Assembly (NCBI GenBank): GCA_016712505.1 | Contig: JADJQY010000042.1 | Span: 248,001-312,000 of the forward strand | Source of the DNA: Candidatus Eiseniibacteriota bacterium | Lineage (GTDB): Bacteria > Eisenbacteria > RBG-16-71-46 > CAIMUX01 | Length of the DNA: 64,000 nucleotides | Direction: 5' to 3' | Shown here: piece by piece, positions 53,193-61,490 of the stretch | How positions within the stretch are numbered: the stretch's first letter is position 1 | Layout of the letters: every line of letters begins with the position of its first letter | The notes under the pieces: generated by a model | Seen by the model: the letters and a program-made list of their open reading frames with translations, nothing else | What the model was told of the DNA's origin: nothing | Database searches by the model: none | Made by a program: the position numbers and the translations under genes

Positions 53193-55019
53193 CTAACGGC
53201 GGAGGGTCATCTTCCGCGATTCGACGTTTTGATCGGTCGAAACGCGGCAGAAGTAGGTACCGGAGGGCATCCGGTTGCCGTTGTCATCGGCGCCGTCCCA
53301 CATCACTTCGTAGCTACCGGCGGCCTGCTCGCCGTTGACCAGCGTCCGCACCGAACGCCCCGTGACGTCGATCACGTCGACCGAAACGGCGCCCTTGGCC
53401 GGGAGCGCGTAGCCGATCCGGGTCTGGGCCTGGAACGGATTCGGCGCGTTCTGCCCGAGCGAGAGCGAGGCGGGGAGGATCGACCCCAAGGCGCTCTGCG
53501 ATGACGGATCGTTGCTCGCCACCACCAAACTGCCATTCTGCAGGCTCAGGCTCATCGTGGTGGCGGGGCGCGGCGCCGTCGCGCGGCTGTGCAGGACGTC
53601 TTCGAATCCCTGGTGGGGGGAGGCGAGGTACGGGAAGCTCGACTTGAACGGCAGGTCGTTCTGGTCCACGCCATCGCCCAGCTTGTCGGCCAGCGGATCG
53701 AGCACCCAGTCCGGGTGGAACAGCTTGTAGGTCACGCCCGCCACCGCCTGGATCTCGATGTCGGTCACGTCGTCTTCCAGACGGCGCCCGTTCGGGAATC
53801 CGTCGAGATTTCCGCCCAGCACTCCCATCCGGCTGAAGCTCTCCGCATCACGCGAAGTGGCCGGAATCGCGGTGTTGAGGCGAATCTGCTCGCTCGGGGT
53901 GACGTTCGGCGGCTGATTCAGCCCCGGCACGCCGGTGAGGAAGACCGCGACCAGATCGTCACGTCCGTGTAGCGGCACATTCAGTCCGTAGATCAGGTTG
54001 AGCAGCACGGCCAGCTCCGGATCGGTCACGTAGCTCAGGAACTGCCCGTCGTGCTGGGGCTGGCTGTTGTTCCAGCGATCCTTGTTGCCGAGCGGGATCA
54101 CCACTTCGTTCACCAACGGCATGCCCAGGCGCGAAACCTGCACCATCGGGCCGCCGGTCGAGGGCGGGGCGCCGTTTGGGTTCAAGATGGAGATCCGCTT
54201 CCGGCTCGCGGTGGCCCAGACACCGATGGTCGCGTCCGGATCGCTCGGATCGGTCGGCAGTTGCCCGTCCTTGGTCAGAAGCTGGGTCGGAATCTGCATG
54301 GCGATCGTGTGGGTGTTGAACCCGGCCACTCCGTCGATGCCTCCGCCGTTGTTCCCCGGGAGCACGCGAATGGTCAGAAGATCGAAGATTCCGCCCAGGT
54401 CGACGTAGAACGGATCGTCGCGCTGCCCCGCGAACAGCTTGATGCCGTTCGGCAGCGTGGTGATCGCCTGCTCGGCCAGTGACTCGTAGTTCGGGGTCGA
54501 GGAGGGGCCGATGTTCACCGGCGGGGTCGGCACGGTCTGGGCCAATCCGCTGACGAAGTTCCCGTTCTTCACCTGGCGAACGCTGTAGGTCTGGCGGATG
54601 TTCCAGTCGCTGTCGTTCAACGAGGTGATCGGGCCGGTGTTGTACAGAAACGTGTTGGGGTTCTGCACCGTCGTCTTGAAGCTGAACTGGTAGTCGATGT
54701 CGCTCTTGGCGTCGCCGTTGTTGTCGATGTGAATCTCGTAGAGCACATCGTCGCCGAACTTGTTGAAGTTCGGCCCACCGGCCGGCGCCTCGAGCGGGAT
54801 GTAGTTCGCAACGATGGTCACGGTGTTCGGCGCATCCGGGCTCACGAATGCATAGGTATCGGTGTTGTCCGCCAGCGGGTCGTTCGAGACCAGCGGCGCT
54901 TCGCGGTGGCTCGAACCCCACGCGACCTGATTCGTCACGCCGATCGTGCCCAGTGCCGCAACCGCGGCCAAGGCGGCGAGGCCGATCTGGCCCGCCCTAT
55001 TCCAGTTCCGGATCTGCAT
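53193..55019 (-). CDS. DUF4331 family secreted protein with FlgD-type C-terminus
   Basis: The 608-residue product starts at ATG 55019 (GAAGGAGACTTCCC upstream). A signal peptide covers ~1-35, then the DUF4331 hallmark SSHREAPLVSNDPLADN and the DTYAFVSPD, YQFSFKTT, ANPNT-type strands. Such proteins are large, secreted and of unknown function, common in soil bacteria. The end is the FlgD/T9SS-like module: GQNAPNPFQAQTRIGY, VIDVTGRSVRTLVNG, MWDGADDNGNRMPSGTYFCR, closing SRKMTLRR. This fits surface export. Confidence 0.9.
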   Translation of the reverse strand: MQIRNWNRAGQIGLAALAAVAALGTIGVTNQVAWGSSHREAPLVSNDPLADNTDTYAFVSPDAPNTVTIVANYIPLEAPAGGPNFNKFGDDVLYEIHIDNNGDAKSDIDYQFSFKTTVQNPNTFLYNTGPITSLNDSDWNIRQTYSVRQVKNGNFVSGLAQTVPTPPVNIGPSSTPNYESLAEQAITTLPNGIKLFAGQRDDPFYVDLGGIFDLLTIRVLPGNNGGGIDGVAGFNTHTIAMQIPTQLLTKDGQLPTDPSDPDATIGVWATASRKRISILNPNGAPPSTGGPMVQVSRLGMPLVNEVVIPLGNKDRWNNSQPQHDGQFLSYVTDPELAVLLNLIYGLNVPLHGRDDLVAVFLTGVPGLNQPPNVTPSEQIRLNTAIPATSRDAESFSRMGVLGGNLDGFPNGRRLEDDVTDIEIQAVAGVTYKLFHPDWVLDPLADKLGDGVDQNDLPFKSSFPYLASPHQGFEDVLHSRATAPRPATTMSLSLQNGSLVVASNDPSSQSALGSILPASLSLGQNAPNPFQAQTRIGYALPAKGAVSVDVIDVTGRSVRTLVNGEQAAGSYEVMWDGADDNGNRMPSGTYFCRVSTDQNVESRKMTLRR

Positions 55020-55360
55020 CGGGAAGTCTCCTTCTTCGGTCCTTAGCGTTCTCTCTGCCTTGAATCCTGTCCGCTCCAGGCGAGTCGGGATCCCGGAAGA
55101 CCACCGGGCGATCCTCCGGGTCCCCACCGCCTATCCGCGCTACCGGTCCCCAAGACCACGGTGCGGGATCGTTCGGACAAGCAAGAGAATCGGGCGAATC
55201 GCTGGCCACGCGACACGCCAGCGACTGCTCAGTCGCTGCTCAGGGAGAGAACCAGGGACGGCGGGAGAGGGACGTGAGTCACCGCACTAACTAATTACGG
55301 AATAATCCGTTATGCGCTTCGGCCGCGGCTCCCGAAATCGGACGCGAGCATCTTGGCTGT
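55020..55360. other. intergenic region upstream of the DUF4331 gene
   Basis: 341 bases with no supportable gene. It contains a hairpin (55219-55238) and an AT-rich block with the short palindrome ACGGA-ATAA-TCCGT (55297-55310), possibly a promoter or operator for the DUF4331 gene. The AT-rich block is notable in such a GC-rich window. Confidence 0.5.
55219..55238. terminator. hairpin downstream of DUF423 gene
   Basis: CAGCGACTG (55219-55227) and CAGTCGCTG (55230-55238) form a 9-bp perfect inverted repeat with only 2 bases between (realistically 8 bp with a 4-base loop). It is about 120 bases downstream of the DUF423 stop on the minus strand and upstream of the DUF4331 start. It may be a terminator or a dimer-binding site. 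Confidence 0.35.
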
Positions 55361-55777
55361 TCAGCGTCCGGCGCGGCGCGCGTAAATCGCCAGGCTGATC
55401 CAGCCCGCCCAGAAGCAGAGCCCGCCGATCGGGGTAATCGCCCCGAGCATCCGCAGGCCGGAGAGGGCGAGGGCGTACAGACTGCCGGAGAAGATGAGGA
55501 TTCCGGCGAGGAACCAGCGCCCCACGATCGGCGCTCTCCCTCCCAGCCGCGGAGCCAGCGCCGCAACCAGGAGGATCGCCAGTGCGTGGTACATCTGGTA
55601 GCGGGCAGCCGTGTCGAAGATCTCGAGCGCGTGCTGATCCAGGCGACGCTCCAGCGCGTGGCGCCCGAACGCGCCGGCAGCCACTGCCAGCAGTGCCGCG
55701 GTCGCACCCGTGGCAATCAGTCGCGAAACTCCGGCGTCGTGCGCCGCGCCCTCGGTTCCCCGCACCCGGTCGGTCAT
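55361..55777 (-). CDS. DUF423 membrane protein
   Basis: From ATG 55777 the product is 138 residues with four membrane segments. DUF423/YgdD features are AVAAGAFGRHALERRLDQ, TAARYQMYHALAILL, FLAGILIFSGSLYALALSG, and GAITPIGGLCFWAGW. The family is a small inner-membrane protein of unknown function. It starts 10 bases after the exonuclease stop. Confidence 0.92.
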   Translation of the reverse strand: MTDRVRGTEGAAHDAGVSRLIATGATAALLAVAAGAFGRHALERRLDQHALEIFDTAARYQMYHALAILLVAALAPRLGGRAPIVGRWFLAGILIFSGSLYALALSGLRMLGAITPIGGLCFWAGWISLAIYARRAGR

Positions 55778-55787
55778 CGGCAATCCA

Positions 55788-56648
55788 TCACGGCGCGTCC
55801 GCCGCCGCATTCGAACTTCCAGCCGAGCTTCCCGCCCCACTTCCCGTCGCACTCGCCGCCGCGGCCGGCGCCTCCGGATAGGTGCCGCGGAGAGCGTCGC
55901 GCACCAGCTTCTTCACTTCCGGCGGAAAATCCTTGTTCAGGATCCAATCGAGGTAGCCCGGCTCCTGCTCGACCATTTCGCGCAGCAGCCGCCCCCGGTG
56001 ATTGCCGAAGTTGACGCACACTTCTCCGTCGCGCCAGCGGAACTTCCGCCCGGAGTCGACGAAGCGGGTGTCCCTCAGGTTGAACATCGCGTCCAACCCC
56101 GCCACGTCCCGCGGCAGCTCCGCGTAGTGCAAGAGCTGCCCGAACAGCACTTCGGCCGAAGCGATCGTATCGGCCAGCGCCCCGTGCGCCCCTTCCAGCT
56201 CGCGTCCCACGAATTTCCGGTAGGCCGCCGAGAGGTCCCGCGGCTCCATCTTGTGGAAGATCACCTGCGCGTCCAGCACCCGCGCCCCCTCCGGGGCCCA
56301 CTCGATCCGAGCCCGCTGGAACTCGTTCCGCAGCAGCGGCAGATCGAAGCGGAGGATGTTGTATCCCCCCAGGTCGGCGTCGTGCAGCCGTTGCAGCAGG
56401 GTCGGCGCCAGATCCACGAAGGTCGGAGCTCCCGCCACATCCTGGTCGCTGATGCCGTGCACCCGTCGCGATTCCTCCGGGATCGGCATCTCCGGGTTGA
56501 CCAGCGTCCGATATTCGACTCGCTGCCCATCCGGCTTGTACCGCACCAGTGCGATCTCCACGATCCGATCGGTGCTCAGGTCGGTCCCCGTCGTCTCCGT
56601 ATCGAGAAACACCAGATCACGTTCCAGCTTCAGCGGGCTCGAGTTCAT
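55788..56648 (-). CDS. DnaQ-like 3'-5' exonuclease
   Basis: The 286-residue protein starts at ATG 56648, GGAGC upstream; the longer frame back to 56927 is unlikely. DEDDh exonuclease motifs are FLDTETTGTD (Exo I), NILRFDLPLLRNE (Exo II) and HGALADTIASAEV (Exo III). A DUF3820-like part follows (FGNHRGRLLREMVEQEPGYLDWIL), then a ~50-residue Ala/Gly/Ser tail. It degrades DNA or RNA ends; the exact substrate is not known. It forms an operon with DUF423. Confidence 0.92.
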   Translation of the reverse strand: MNSSPLKLERDLVFLDTETTGTDLSTDRIVEIALVRYKPDGQRVEYRTLVNPEMPIPEESRRVHGISDQDVAGAPTFVDLAPTLLQRLHDADLGGYNILRFDLPLLRNEFQRARIEWAPEGARVLDAQVIFHKMEPRDLSAAYRKFVGRELEGAHGALADTIASAEVLFGQLLHYAELPRDVAGLDAMFNLRDTRFVDSGRKFRWRDGEVCVNFGNHRGRLLREMVEQEPGYLDWILNKDFPPEVKKLVRDALRGTYPEAPAAAASATGSGAGSSAGSSNAAADAP

Positions 56649-56960
56649 GCTGCTCCATTCCCTGCCGTGGTCAGCGGCTCCAACCGTTCTTCCCTCGCCA
56701 CCTCCGAAGCCAATTCCGGACCGGCGCGACACTTCACCCGGATCATGCCCCCGATCGGGATTCCGGACAAGAGCCCCGCGGAGGCCCCGCGCCCGACCGT
56801 TTCGCTCGTGGGTTGGCGGAGGGTGGCATCGATTCGGCACGGAAAGAAGCAGCGCGCCGACCGGGTGGGTATCGGCGCGCTGCGAGAGAGGACGGGTCGA
56901 GAGGGGCCGTAACCCCTCAGGGAACATCGATGCCTGATCAGATACCGATAGAGGACAAGG
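56649..56960. other. intergenic region upstream of the exonuclease gene
   Basis: 312 bases with no supportable gene. It holds the strong minus-strand terminator at 56849-56883 of the preceding gene; the remaining ~200 bases next to ATG 56648 should contain the exonuclease promoter, which I cannot pinpoint. Confidence 0.5.
56849..56883 (-). terminator. rho-independent terminator
   Basis: GCAGCGCGCCGA (56849-56860) pairs perfectly with TCGGCGCGCTGC (56872-56883), loop of 11. On the minus strand the stem is followed by TTCTTTCC. It lies about 78 bases past the stop of the gene at 56961-57758. Confidence 0.75.
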
Positions 56961-57758
56961 TCATTCGAGAATCAACACGGACTCCGCACGCCGCTCTCCG
57001 CCGGCGGAGAGCTGGAGGTAGTAGATCCCCCCGGCCAGACCCGAGAGGTCGAGGTCGACGTGGTGCACCCCCGAATCGAACCCCCCGCGCGCGAGCGCGC
57101 GGACGAAGCGGCCGCTGGGGTCGTACAGCGAGAGATCGACTCCCGCCTCGCTGGGGAGCGAGAAACGCACGCTGGCCCGGTTCCGCGCTGGATTGGGCAT
57201 CGGCGCGGACAGTGCCAGCGTCGCCCCCCGCCGGGGCTCGACGGACGTCGTGCCGACGGTCCGGACCGGGATCACGGCGGAGGTCCAGTCGGCATGATCC
57301 GCGTGCCAGATCTTGATCTGGAGGGTGCTCACTCCCGGATTCACTCCGGTCAGGTGGAACGCCCAGTCGTCGAGCTGTGAGATGGTGGCAATCACCGGGT
57401 TCGGAGCATTCCAGCGGAGCGAGTAGATCGGGTCGGTCGGCGTGAACTCGACCCCGTTCTCGTCGAGAAAGCTCACATCGATTCGACCGCTGGAAACGGT
57501 CGCGGGGAGATCGAACTTGCCGTTCACGACCCCCTGCCAGACCGTAACGACCGCGGTGTTCTGGAGACGCAACACCATGCCATCGGGTGAAAGGTGCTGC
57601 GCCCTCGCCGGCGGTGCTGCCAGGAACGCAGAGGTCAGTCCCAGGCCCAGGGCCAGACTCCGCAAGAGACTCGGCGCGGCAGATTCGGGGGGTCGGTTCC
57701 GGACCATGCCGGCGTGTTGCCGGAGCACCCGGCCCAGTTTCGCTTGGTACCGATTCAT
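56961..57758 (-). CDS. secreted His/Asp-unit protein with FlgD-type C-terminus
   Basis: The product is 265 residues with a long signal region (hydrophobic core SLALGLGLTSAFLAAPP, cleavage after ARA near 53). Residues ~55-165 hold one copy of the Ig-like unit that occurs three times in the lipoprotein at 61487-62764: FLDENGVEFTPTD, YSLRWNAPNPVIATIS, and the motif IWHADHADWTSAVIPV. Residues ~170-265 are the FlgD/T9SS-like module (MPNPARNRASVRFSLP, LYDPSGRFVRALARG, LAGGIYYLQLSAGG). The H-x-D-H-x-D motif could bind metal; that is inference. It follows the Cys-rich protein by 81 bases on the same strand. Confidence 0.8.
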   Translation of the reverse strand: MNRYQAKLGRVLRQHAGMVRNRPPESAAPSLLRSLALGLGLTSAFLAAPPARAQHLSPDGMVLRLQNTAVVTVWQGVVNGKFDLPATVSSGRIDVSFLDENGVEFTPTDPIYSLRWNAPNPVIATISQLDDWAFHLTGVNPGVSTLQIKIWHADHADWTSAVIPVRTVGTTSVEPRRGATLALSAPMPNPARNRASVRFSLPSEAGVDLSLYDPSGRFVRALARGGFDSGVHHVDLDLSGLAGGIYYLQLSAGGERRAESVLILE

Positions 57759-57839
57759 CGCTTCCTCCCGGGATGCGCGCTCCCGCGGCGAGGAGACGGC
57801 CGGCGCCGTCTCCTCTCGCCGTCAGGACGCGGGTCGTGG

Positions 57840-58865
57840 TTAGCGGTAGGTGGCCTTGATTCCGCCCCAGCTTCGCGACTCGGTGGCCACCGGTCCGCAG
57901 GGGTTCGGATCGCAGCTCGTGCCGTCGCCCACGTAGGTGCCGCCTTCCTTGTTCACGCAGTGATCCTCGAACGAGATCTCGCACCCCTCGCCCGGAACGC
58001 AGCAGGCGCCGGCCGGGTCGCAGGGATACGGATCGCACGTGGTACCGTCGCCGAGATACTCCGCTCCGTGGTCGGTGCACTCGCTGGGCGCCACGACCGA
58101 GCAGCCGGTCTCCGGGCTACAGCACGCACCTTGCGGCTGCGGACAGGGGTTCGGATCGCAAACCGATCCCTCTCCCTGGAACGCACCGCCGTTGGCGGCA
58201 CAGAGGTCGGCGAGGAGTACCGCGCACGAGCCGTCAGAGAAGCAGCAGGCACCCTCGACCGGACCCGAAGTCGGGCAGGGGGTGGAGCCCGGCGCGTCGA
58301 AGCCGAGGGTGCCGAACCCAGCGATCGCATCGAGGTTTGCCGGAACGCTGTCGTCGGCGAACTGGCCGCCCTGCGTCGGGTGGGCGGTCAGAGCGAAGAG
58401 GGCGGGATCCGGCGCGTAGTAGTTGTAACCGGCGAACCAGTAGGCCTCGACCAGTTGGCTCGTCCGGGCCGTGTTCCAGGTGATCGCGGTCCCTTCGCCC
58501 GAGTTCGGCCAGCCGCCGGTGGTCAGCTCGAAGTCGGCGCAGCTCCCCTGCGCCACCAGGCTGATCGACGCGGTGTAACTCACGCCGAAGGTAAGCCCGG
58601 CCACGCGCGGATTCGCGCCAGAGTCGAAAGCGGCGACGACGTAGAACAGCGTCGGGTCGGCGCCCGTCACGAAGTTGACCGCCTGAGCGCAATCGACCAA
58701 CCCACCCTGGCCGCTCCCAACCCCCTGGCCGCAGTAGCTCGACTGGTCCGGGGTGTAGGCGATCGAAGGATTGGCGTGGAGGAACAAGGTGCCGCCTGCG
58801 TTCGGCCCGGCCTGCGCCGTGGCGGCACAGGTCAGAGCCAGAGCTGACAATATCCACTTCTGCAT
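57840..58865 (-). CDS. secreted Cys-rich repeat protein
   Basis: The product is 341 residues from ATG 58865, with GGAGTA upstream-type spacing. A signal peptide ends near residue 19 (TAQAGP). Residues ~20-205 form an unassigned beta domain. Residues ~205-330 are three Cys-rich units of ~38 residues, each GACC-x4-GC or similar, then C-x4-GG-x-Y/F-x-G-x(2)-CDPNPC (EGACCFSDGSCAVLL, QGACCSPETGCSVV, AGACCVPGEGCEIS). No family is known to me. An exact palindrome at 58934-58953 lies 69 bases upstream of the start codon. Confidence 0.8.
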   Translation of the reverse strand: MQKWILSALALTCAATAQAGPNAGGTLFLHANPSIAYTPDQSSYCGQGVGSGQGGLVDCAQAVNFVTGADPTLFYVVAAFDSGANPRVAGLTFGVSYTASISLVAQGSCADFELTTGGWPNSGEGTAITWNTARTSQLVEAYWFAGYNYYAPDPALFALTAHPTQGGQFADDSVPANLDAIAGFGTLGFDAPGSTPCPTSGPVEGACCFSDGSCAVLLADLCAANGGAFQGEGSVCDPNPCPQPQGACCSPETGCSVVAPSECTDHGAEYLGDGTTCDPYPCDPAGACCVPGEGCEISFEDHCVNKEGGTYVGDGTSCDPNPCGPVATESRSWGGIKATYR

Positions 58866-59234
58866 GGAGTACTCCTGGGTGGGGGGTATTGAGCTCCCCG
58901 GAGGGGGCAACCCGCCGGGCGAGAGGATCTATCGATAACGATACAACGTTATCATTTTTGTTTCCTCGGTTCCTCCCAAAATTCGACATGCCTCGGCAGT
59001 TCGCGTGGACGATTCAAGGCCGTTATGGCGCATGGCCAGACTGGGGCGAAGCAGCGAACCCACCGGCTACAGCACGCGTTCTGAGTCGAATCCGCGCGGC
59101 AATCCTGACCAGTCAGGCGATCGGCCGGTGCAACTTCGAGCGACGCGCGCCCAGAGCTGACGCAGAGTCAGGCATCGGCGCTGCCGCCGGCTCGGGCAAA
59201 CGGCGAGAGATGCACGAATCTTCGCGCCACAGCC
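58866..59234. other. intergenic region upstream of the Cys-rich protein gene
   Basis: 369 bases with no supportable gene. It is AT-rich near 58925-58980 and contains the palindrome at 58934-58953. The part from ~58990 to 59234 holds only the end region of the TonB receptor transcript. Confidence 0.55.
58934..58953. promoter_or_regulatory. candidate Fur/Zur operator palindrome
   Basis: GATAACG (58934-58940), six bases, CGTTATC (58947-58953): an exact 7-bp inverted repeat, GATAA-N10-TTATC. It lies in an AT-rich patch 69 bases before the Cys-rich protein start. A related GATAA-N11-TTATC repeat lies at 62925-62949. This fits a site for the Fur-family regulator at 62988, but binding is inference. 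Confidence 0.45.
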
Positions 59235-61490
59235 TCAGAAATACGTGCGGTAGCTGAGGCGAAGGTCGCGGCCGGCCTCCGGGAGGATCGACCGAATGCG
59301 CGAAAGGTGGTTGCGATACTCCCGGTCCGTCACGTTGTCGACCGAAAGGGAGACCTCATGCAGCGCGTGACGCCGCGGAAGCGCGAGCGCGACGCGGGCG
59401 TCGAAGACCAGGTAGCCGGCGGTGGGATCCTCGAATTCCCCGGTTCGCGACTGGCGGGCGGCTCCCCGGGCAGTGAGGCCGTAACGCCACTCCCCGTGGC
59501 GAAGATCCGCTCGGAGCAGACCGTGGAGCGGCGGCACCGCAGGGAGCGGGCGATCTCCCTCCGGCAGGCTTCCTTCGACCCAGCTCAGGTTGCCCTCCCA
59601 GTCGACCCACAGGTGGGCTGCACCGCTCAGCTCCAACCCGGCCAGCCGGGCATCGCGCCCGACGAAGCGGTAGCGCGGCAGCGCCCCATCCTCTCCCGCG
59701 CCATACTCGATCTCACCCGTGTCGCGCGCATAGGTGTAGCGCTCGAACTGGTTCCAGAACCCAGAGAAGCGGAGTTCACCGACCGCGCCCCGGTAGTTCA
59801 ATCCGAGATCGACCCCGAGTCCGGTCTCGGGATCGAGGTCGGCGTTTCCGACCTCGTAAGAGTACGCGGCAAGATGCGGCCCTTCACTGAACAGTTCCTC
59901 CAGCGCCGGGGGGCTGAAGGAGCGTTGAGCGAGCAACTCGGTGCTCCAGGTGGCGGAGAGGGAGCGGGACAGGCGCAACGAGGCGGATACACCGCTGAAG
60001 TCACGTGCTCGGACCACCCCCGCCTTCGTCGTATCCCCCTCCTCGGGACGAACGGCGCGAAGATCGACCCGGCCTCCGACCCCCACCTCCCAGGGACCGA
60101 TCGTCGCCTCATGCACCGTGAAGAGCGCCGCCGAACGCTCGGTGGTGGGCGGAATGAAACTCAGGCAACCGGTCGCGAAGTCGCGGTGCTCGATCCAGAG
60201 ACCGACGAGGTGAGGCGCCGTACGCGAGAAGCGAGCCACGGCGGAGGCGTGGTACGAAACGACCCCGAATGCCACGCCGCAGACGTCGTTCGACTCGAGC
60301 TCTTCGTGGTAGTAACGCGAATAGCTCCCCTTCAGATCGAGGCGCGAGACCGGTCCTTCGCGCGGGGAGAGTCGCACCGCCGCTTCGAGAAAGCGCCGAT
60401 CGAGTTCGATATCGACGCCGTGAGCGTGGCCACCGAGGAATCCGCCCGGAATGCCGTAGTCGGATCGGTACAGACCACCGGCGATCCCGACCGTCGATCG
60501 CTCGCCCACCTGGGAGATCCCGAGAGAAGCGCCACGGGTTCGGATCTCGGTGTTGCGCAGTTCGCCGCCAGGGGTTTGGGTATCGCGGGCCTCGCGCCAG
60601 GACCCATCGCCGCGAAGGGCGATGCTGCCGAACGGGGCGATGCCGTCGAGCGGGGCACGAAAGGCCAGGGACCCCGATCCTCCGGTATTCACCGACTGGC
60701 CGGTCAGCCCCAGATTTCCATTCAGGCGGCTCGGAAGCGAGAGCGGCACCGTCTCGTGCTCGACGTTCACGACTCCGCCGAGGACGTTCGATCCGTAGAG
60801 GAGAGCACGCGGACCGCGGATGACCTCGATTCCCTCCGCGGTCATCGGCTCGATGGTGACCGCATGATCCGCAGAGCTGGCCGAGAGATCACCCGTCCGT
60901 TCGCCGTCCTCGAGCACGAGAAGGCGGTTGCCGCCCAGACCACGCAACACCGGGCGAGACGGAGCCGGACCCATGCTCCGGGTGGCCAGCCCCGGCTCAT
61001 TCTCCATCGACTCCGCGATGGTGCCGGCCAACCGCTCCCGGAGCGCCTCGCCCGAGAGGGAGACCGCAGACCGTCCGCGCATCTCCGGATCCGCCCCGCG
61101 CGCCCCCTCGACCAGCACAGGATCGAGACTCAGATTGACCGGTTCGAGAACCAACGCGAGTCGAAGGGTGTCGTGTGCAGCAAGTTCGAACGGGATCATC
61201 CGCTCGGCATACCCGATCCGCCCGACCCAGAGCGTGTCGGGACCGGCGGCCAGGTCCTCGAACGCGAAGGCGCCCGCCTCGTCGGTCGTACCGGGAATCC
61301 CGTTCCGCGCCAGATGGAGGTGGGCATCGATCACCGGAGCCCCGCTCACCGCATCGTGAATCGCTCCCCGCAGCGCAGCCCCGATACCCGGGGTGGGCTG
61401 CGCCGCCACCGAGACGGTGGCGGCGGCGAACAACGACCAGATGGCGACAGACGGCGCCGATCGAGCGAGATACGTGGCGCGAACCTTCAC
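59235..61490 (-). CDS. TonB-dependent outer-membrane receptor (ZnuD-like)
   Basis: The 751-residue receptor starts at GTG 61490, overlapping the lipoprotein stop codon (GTGA). A signal peptide ends near residue 30. A CarboxypepD_reg-like unit (AALRGAIHDAVSGAPVIDAHLHL) precedes the plug (ESMENEPGLATRSMGPAPSRPVLRGLGG; GIEVIRGPRALLYGSNVLGGVVNV). A 22-strand barrel follows and ends EYRNHLSRIRSILPEAGRDLRLSYRTYF (in parts), a terminal form I associate with ZnuD-type zinc receptors. A His-rich loop HAHGVDIELDRRF lies in the barrel. It should import a metal or chelate powered by TonB. Zinc is inference from its neighbours. Confidence 0.9.
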   Translation of the reverse strand: MKVRATYLARSAPSVAIWSLFAAATVSVAAQPTPGIGAALRGAIHDAVSGAPVIDAHLHLARNGIPGTTDEAGAFAFEDLAAGPDTLWVGRIGYAERMIPFELAAHDTLRLALVLEPVNLSLDPVLVEGARGADPEMRGRSAVSLSGEALRERLAGTIAESMENEPGLATRSMGPAPSRPVLRGLGGNRLLVLEDGERTGDLSASSADHAVTIEPMTAEGIEVIRGPRALLYGSNVLGGVVNVEHETVPLSLPSRLNGNLGLTGQSVNTGGSGSLAFRAPLDGIAPFGSIALRGDGSWREARDTQTPGGELRNTEIRTRGASLGISQVGERSTVGIAGGLYRSDYGIPGGFLGGHAHGVDIELDRRFLEAAVRLSPREGPVSRLDLKGSYSRYYHEELESNDVCGVAFGVVSYHASAVARFSRTAPHLVGLWIEHRDFATGCLSFIPPTTERSAALFTVHEATIGPWEVGVGGRVDLRAVRPEEGDTTKAGVVRARDFSGVSASLRLSRSLSATWSTELLAQRSFSPPALEELFSEGPHLAAYSYEVGNADLDPETGLGVDLGLNYRGAVGELRFSGFWNQFERYTYARDTGEIEYGAGEDGALPRYRFVGRDARLAGLELSGAAHLWVDWEGNLSWVEGSLPEGDRPLPAVPPLHGLLRADLRHGEWRYGLTARGAARQSRTGEFEDPTAGYLVFDARVALALPRRHALHEVSLSVDNVTDREYRNHLSRIRSILPEAGRDLRLSYRTYF

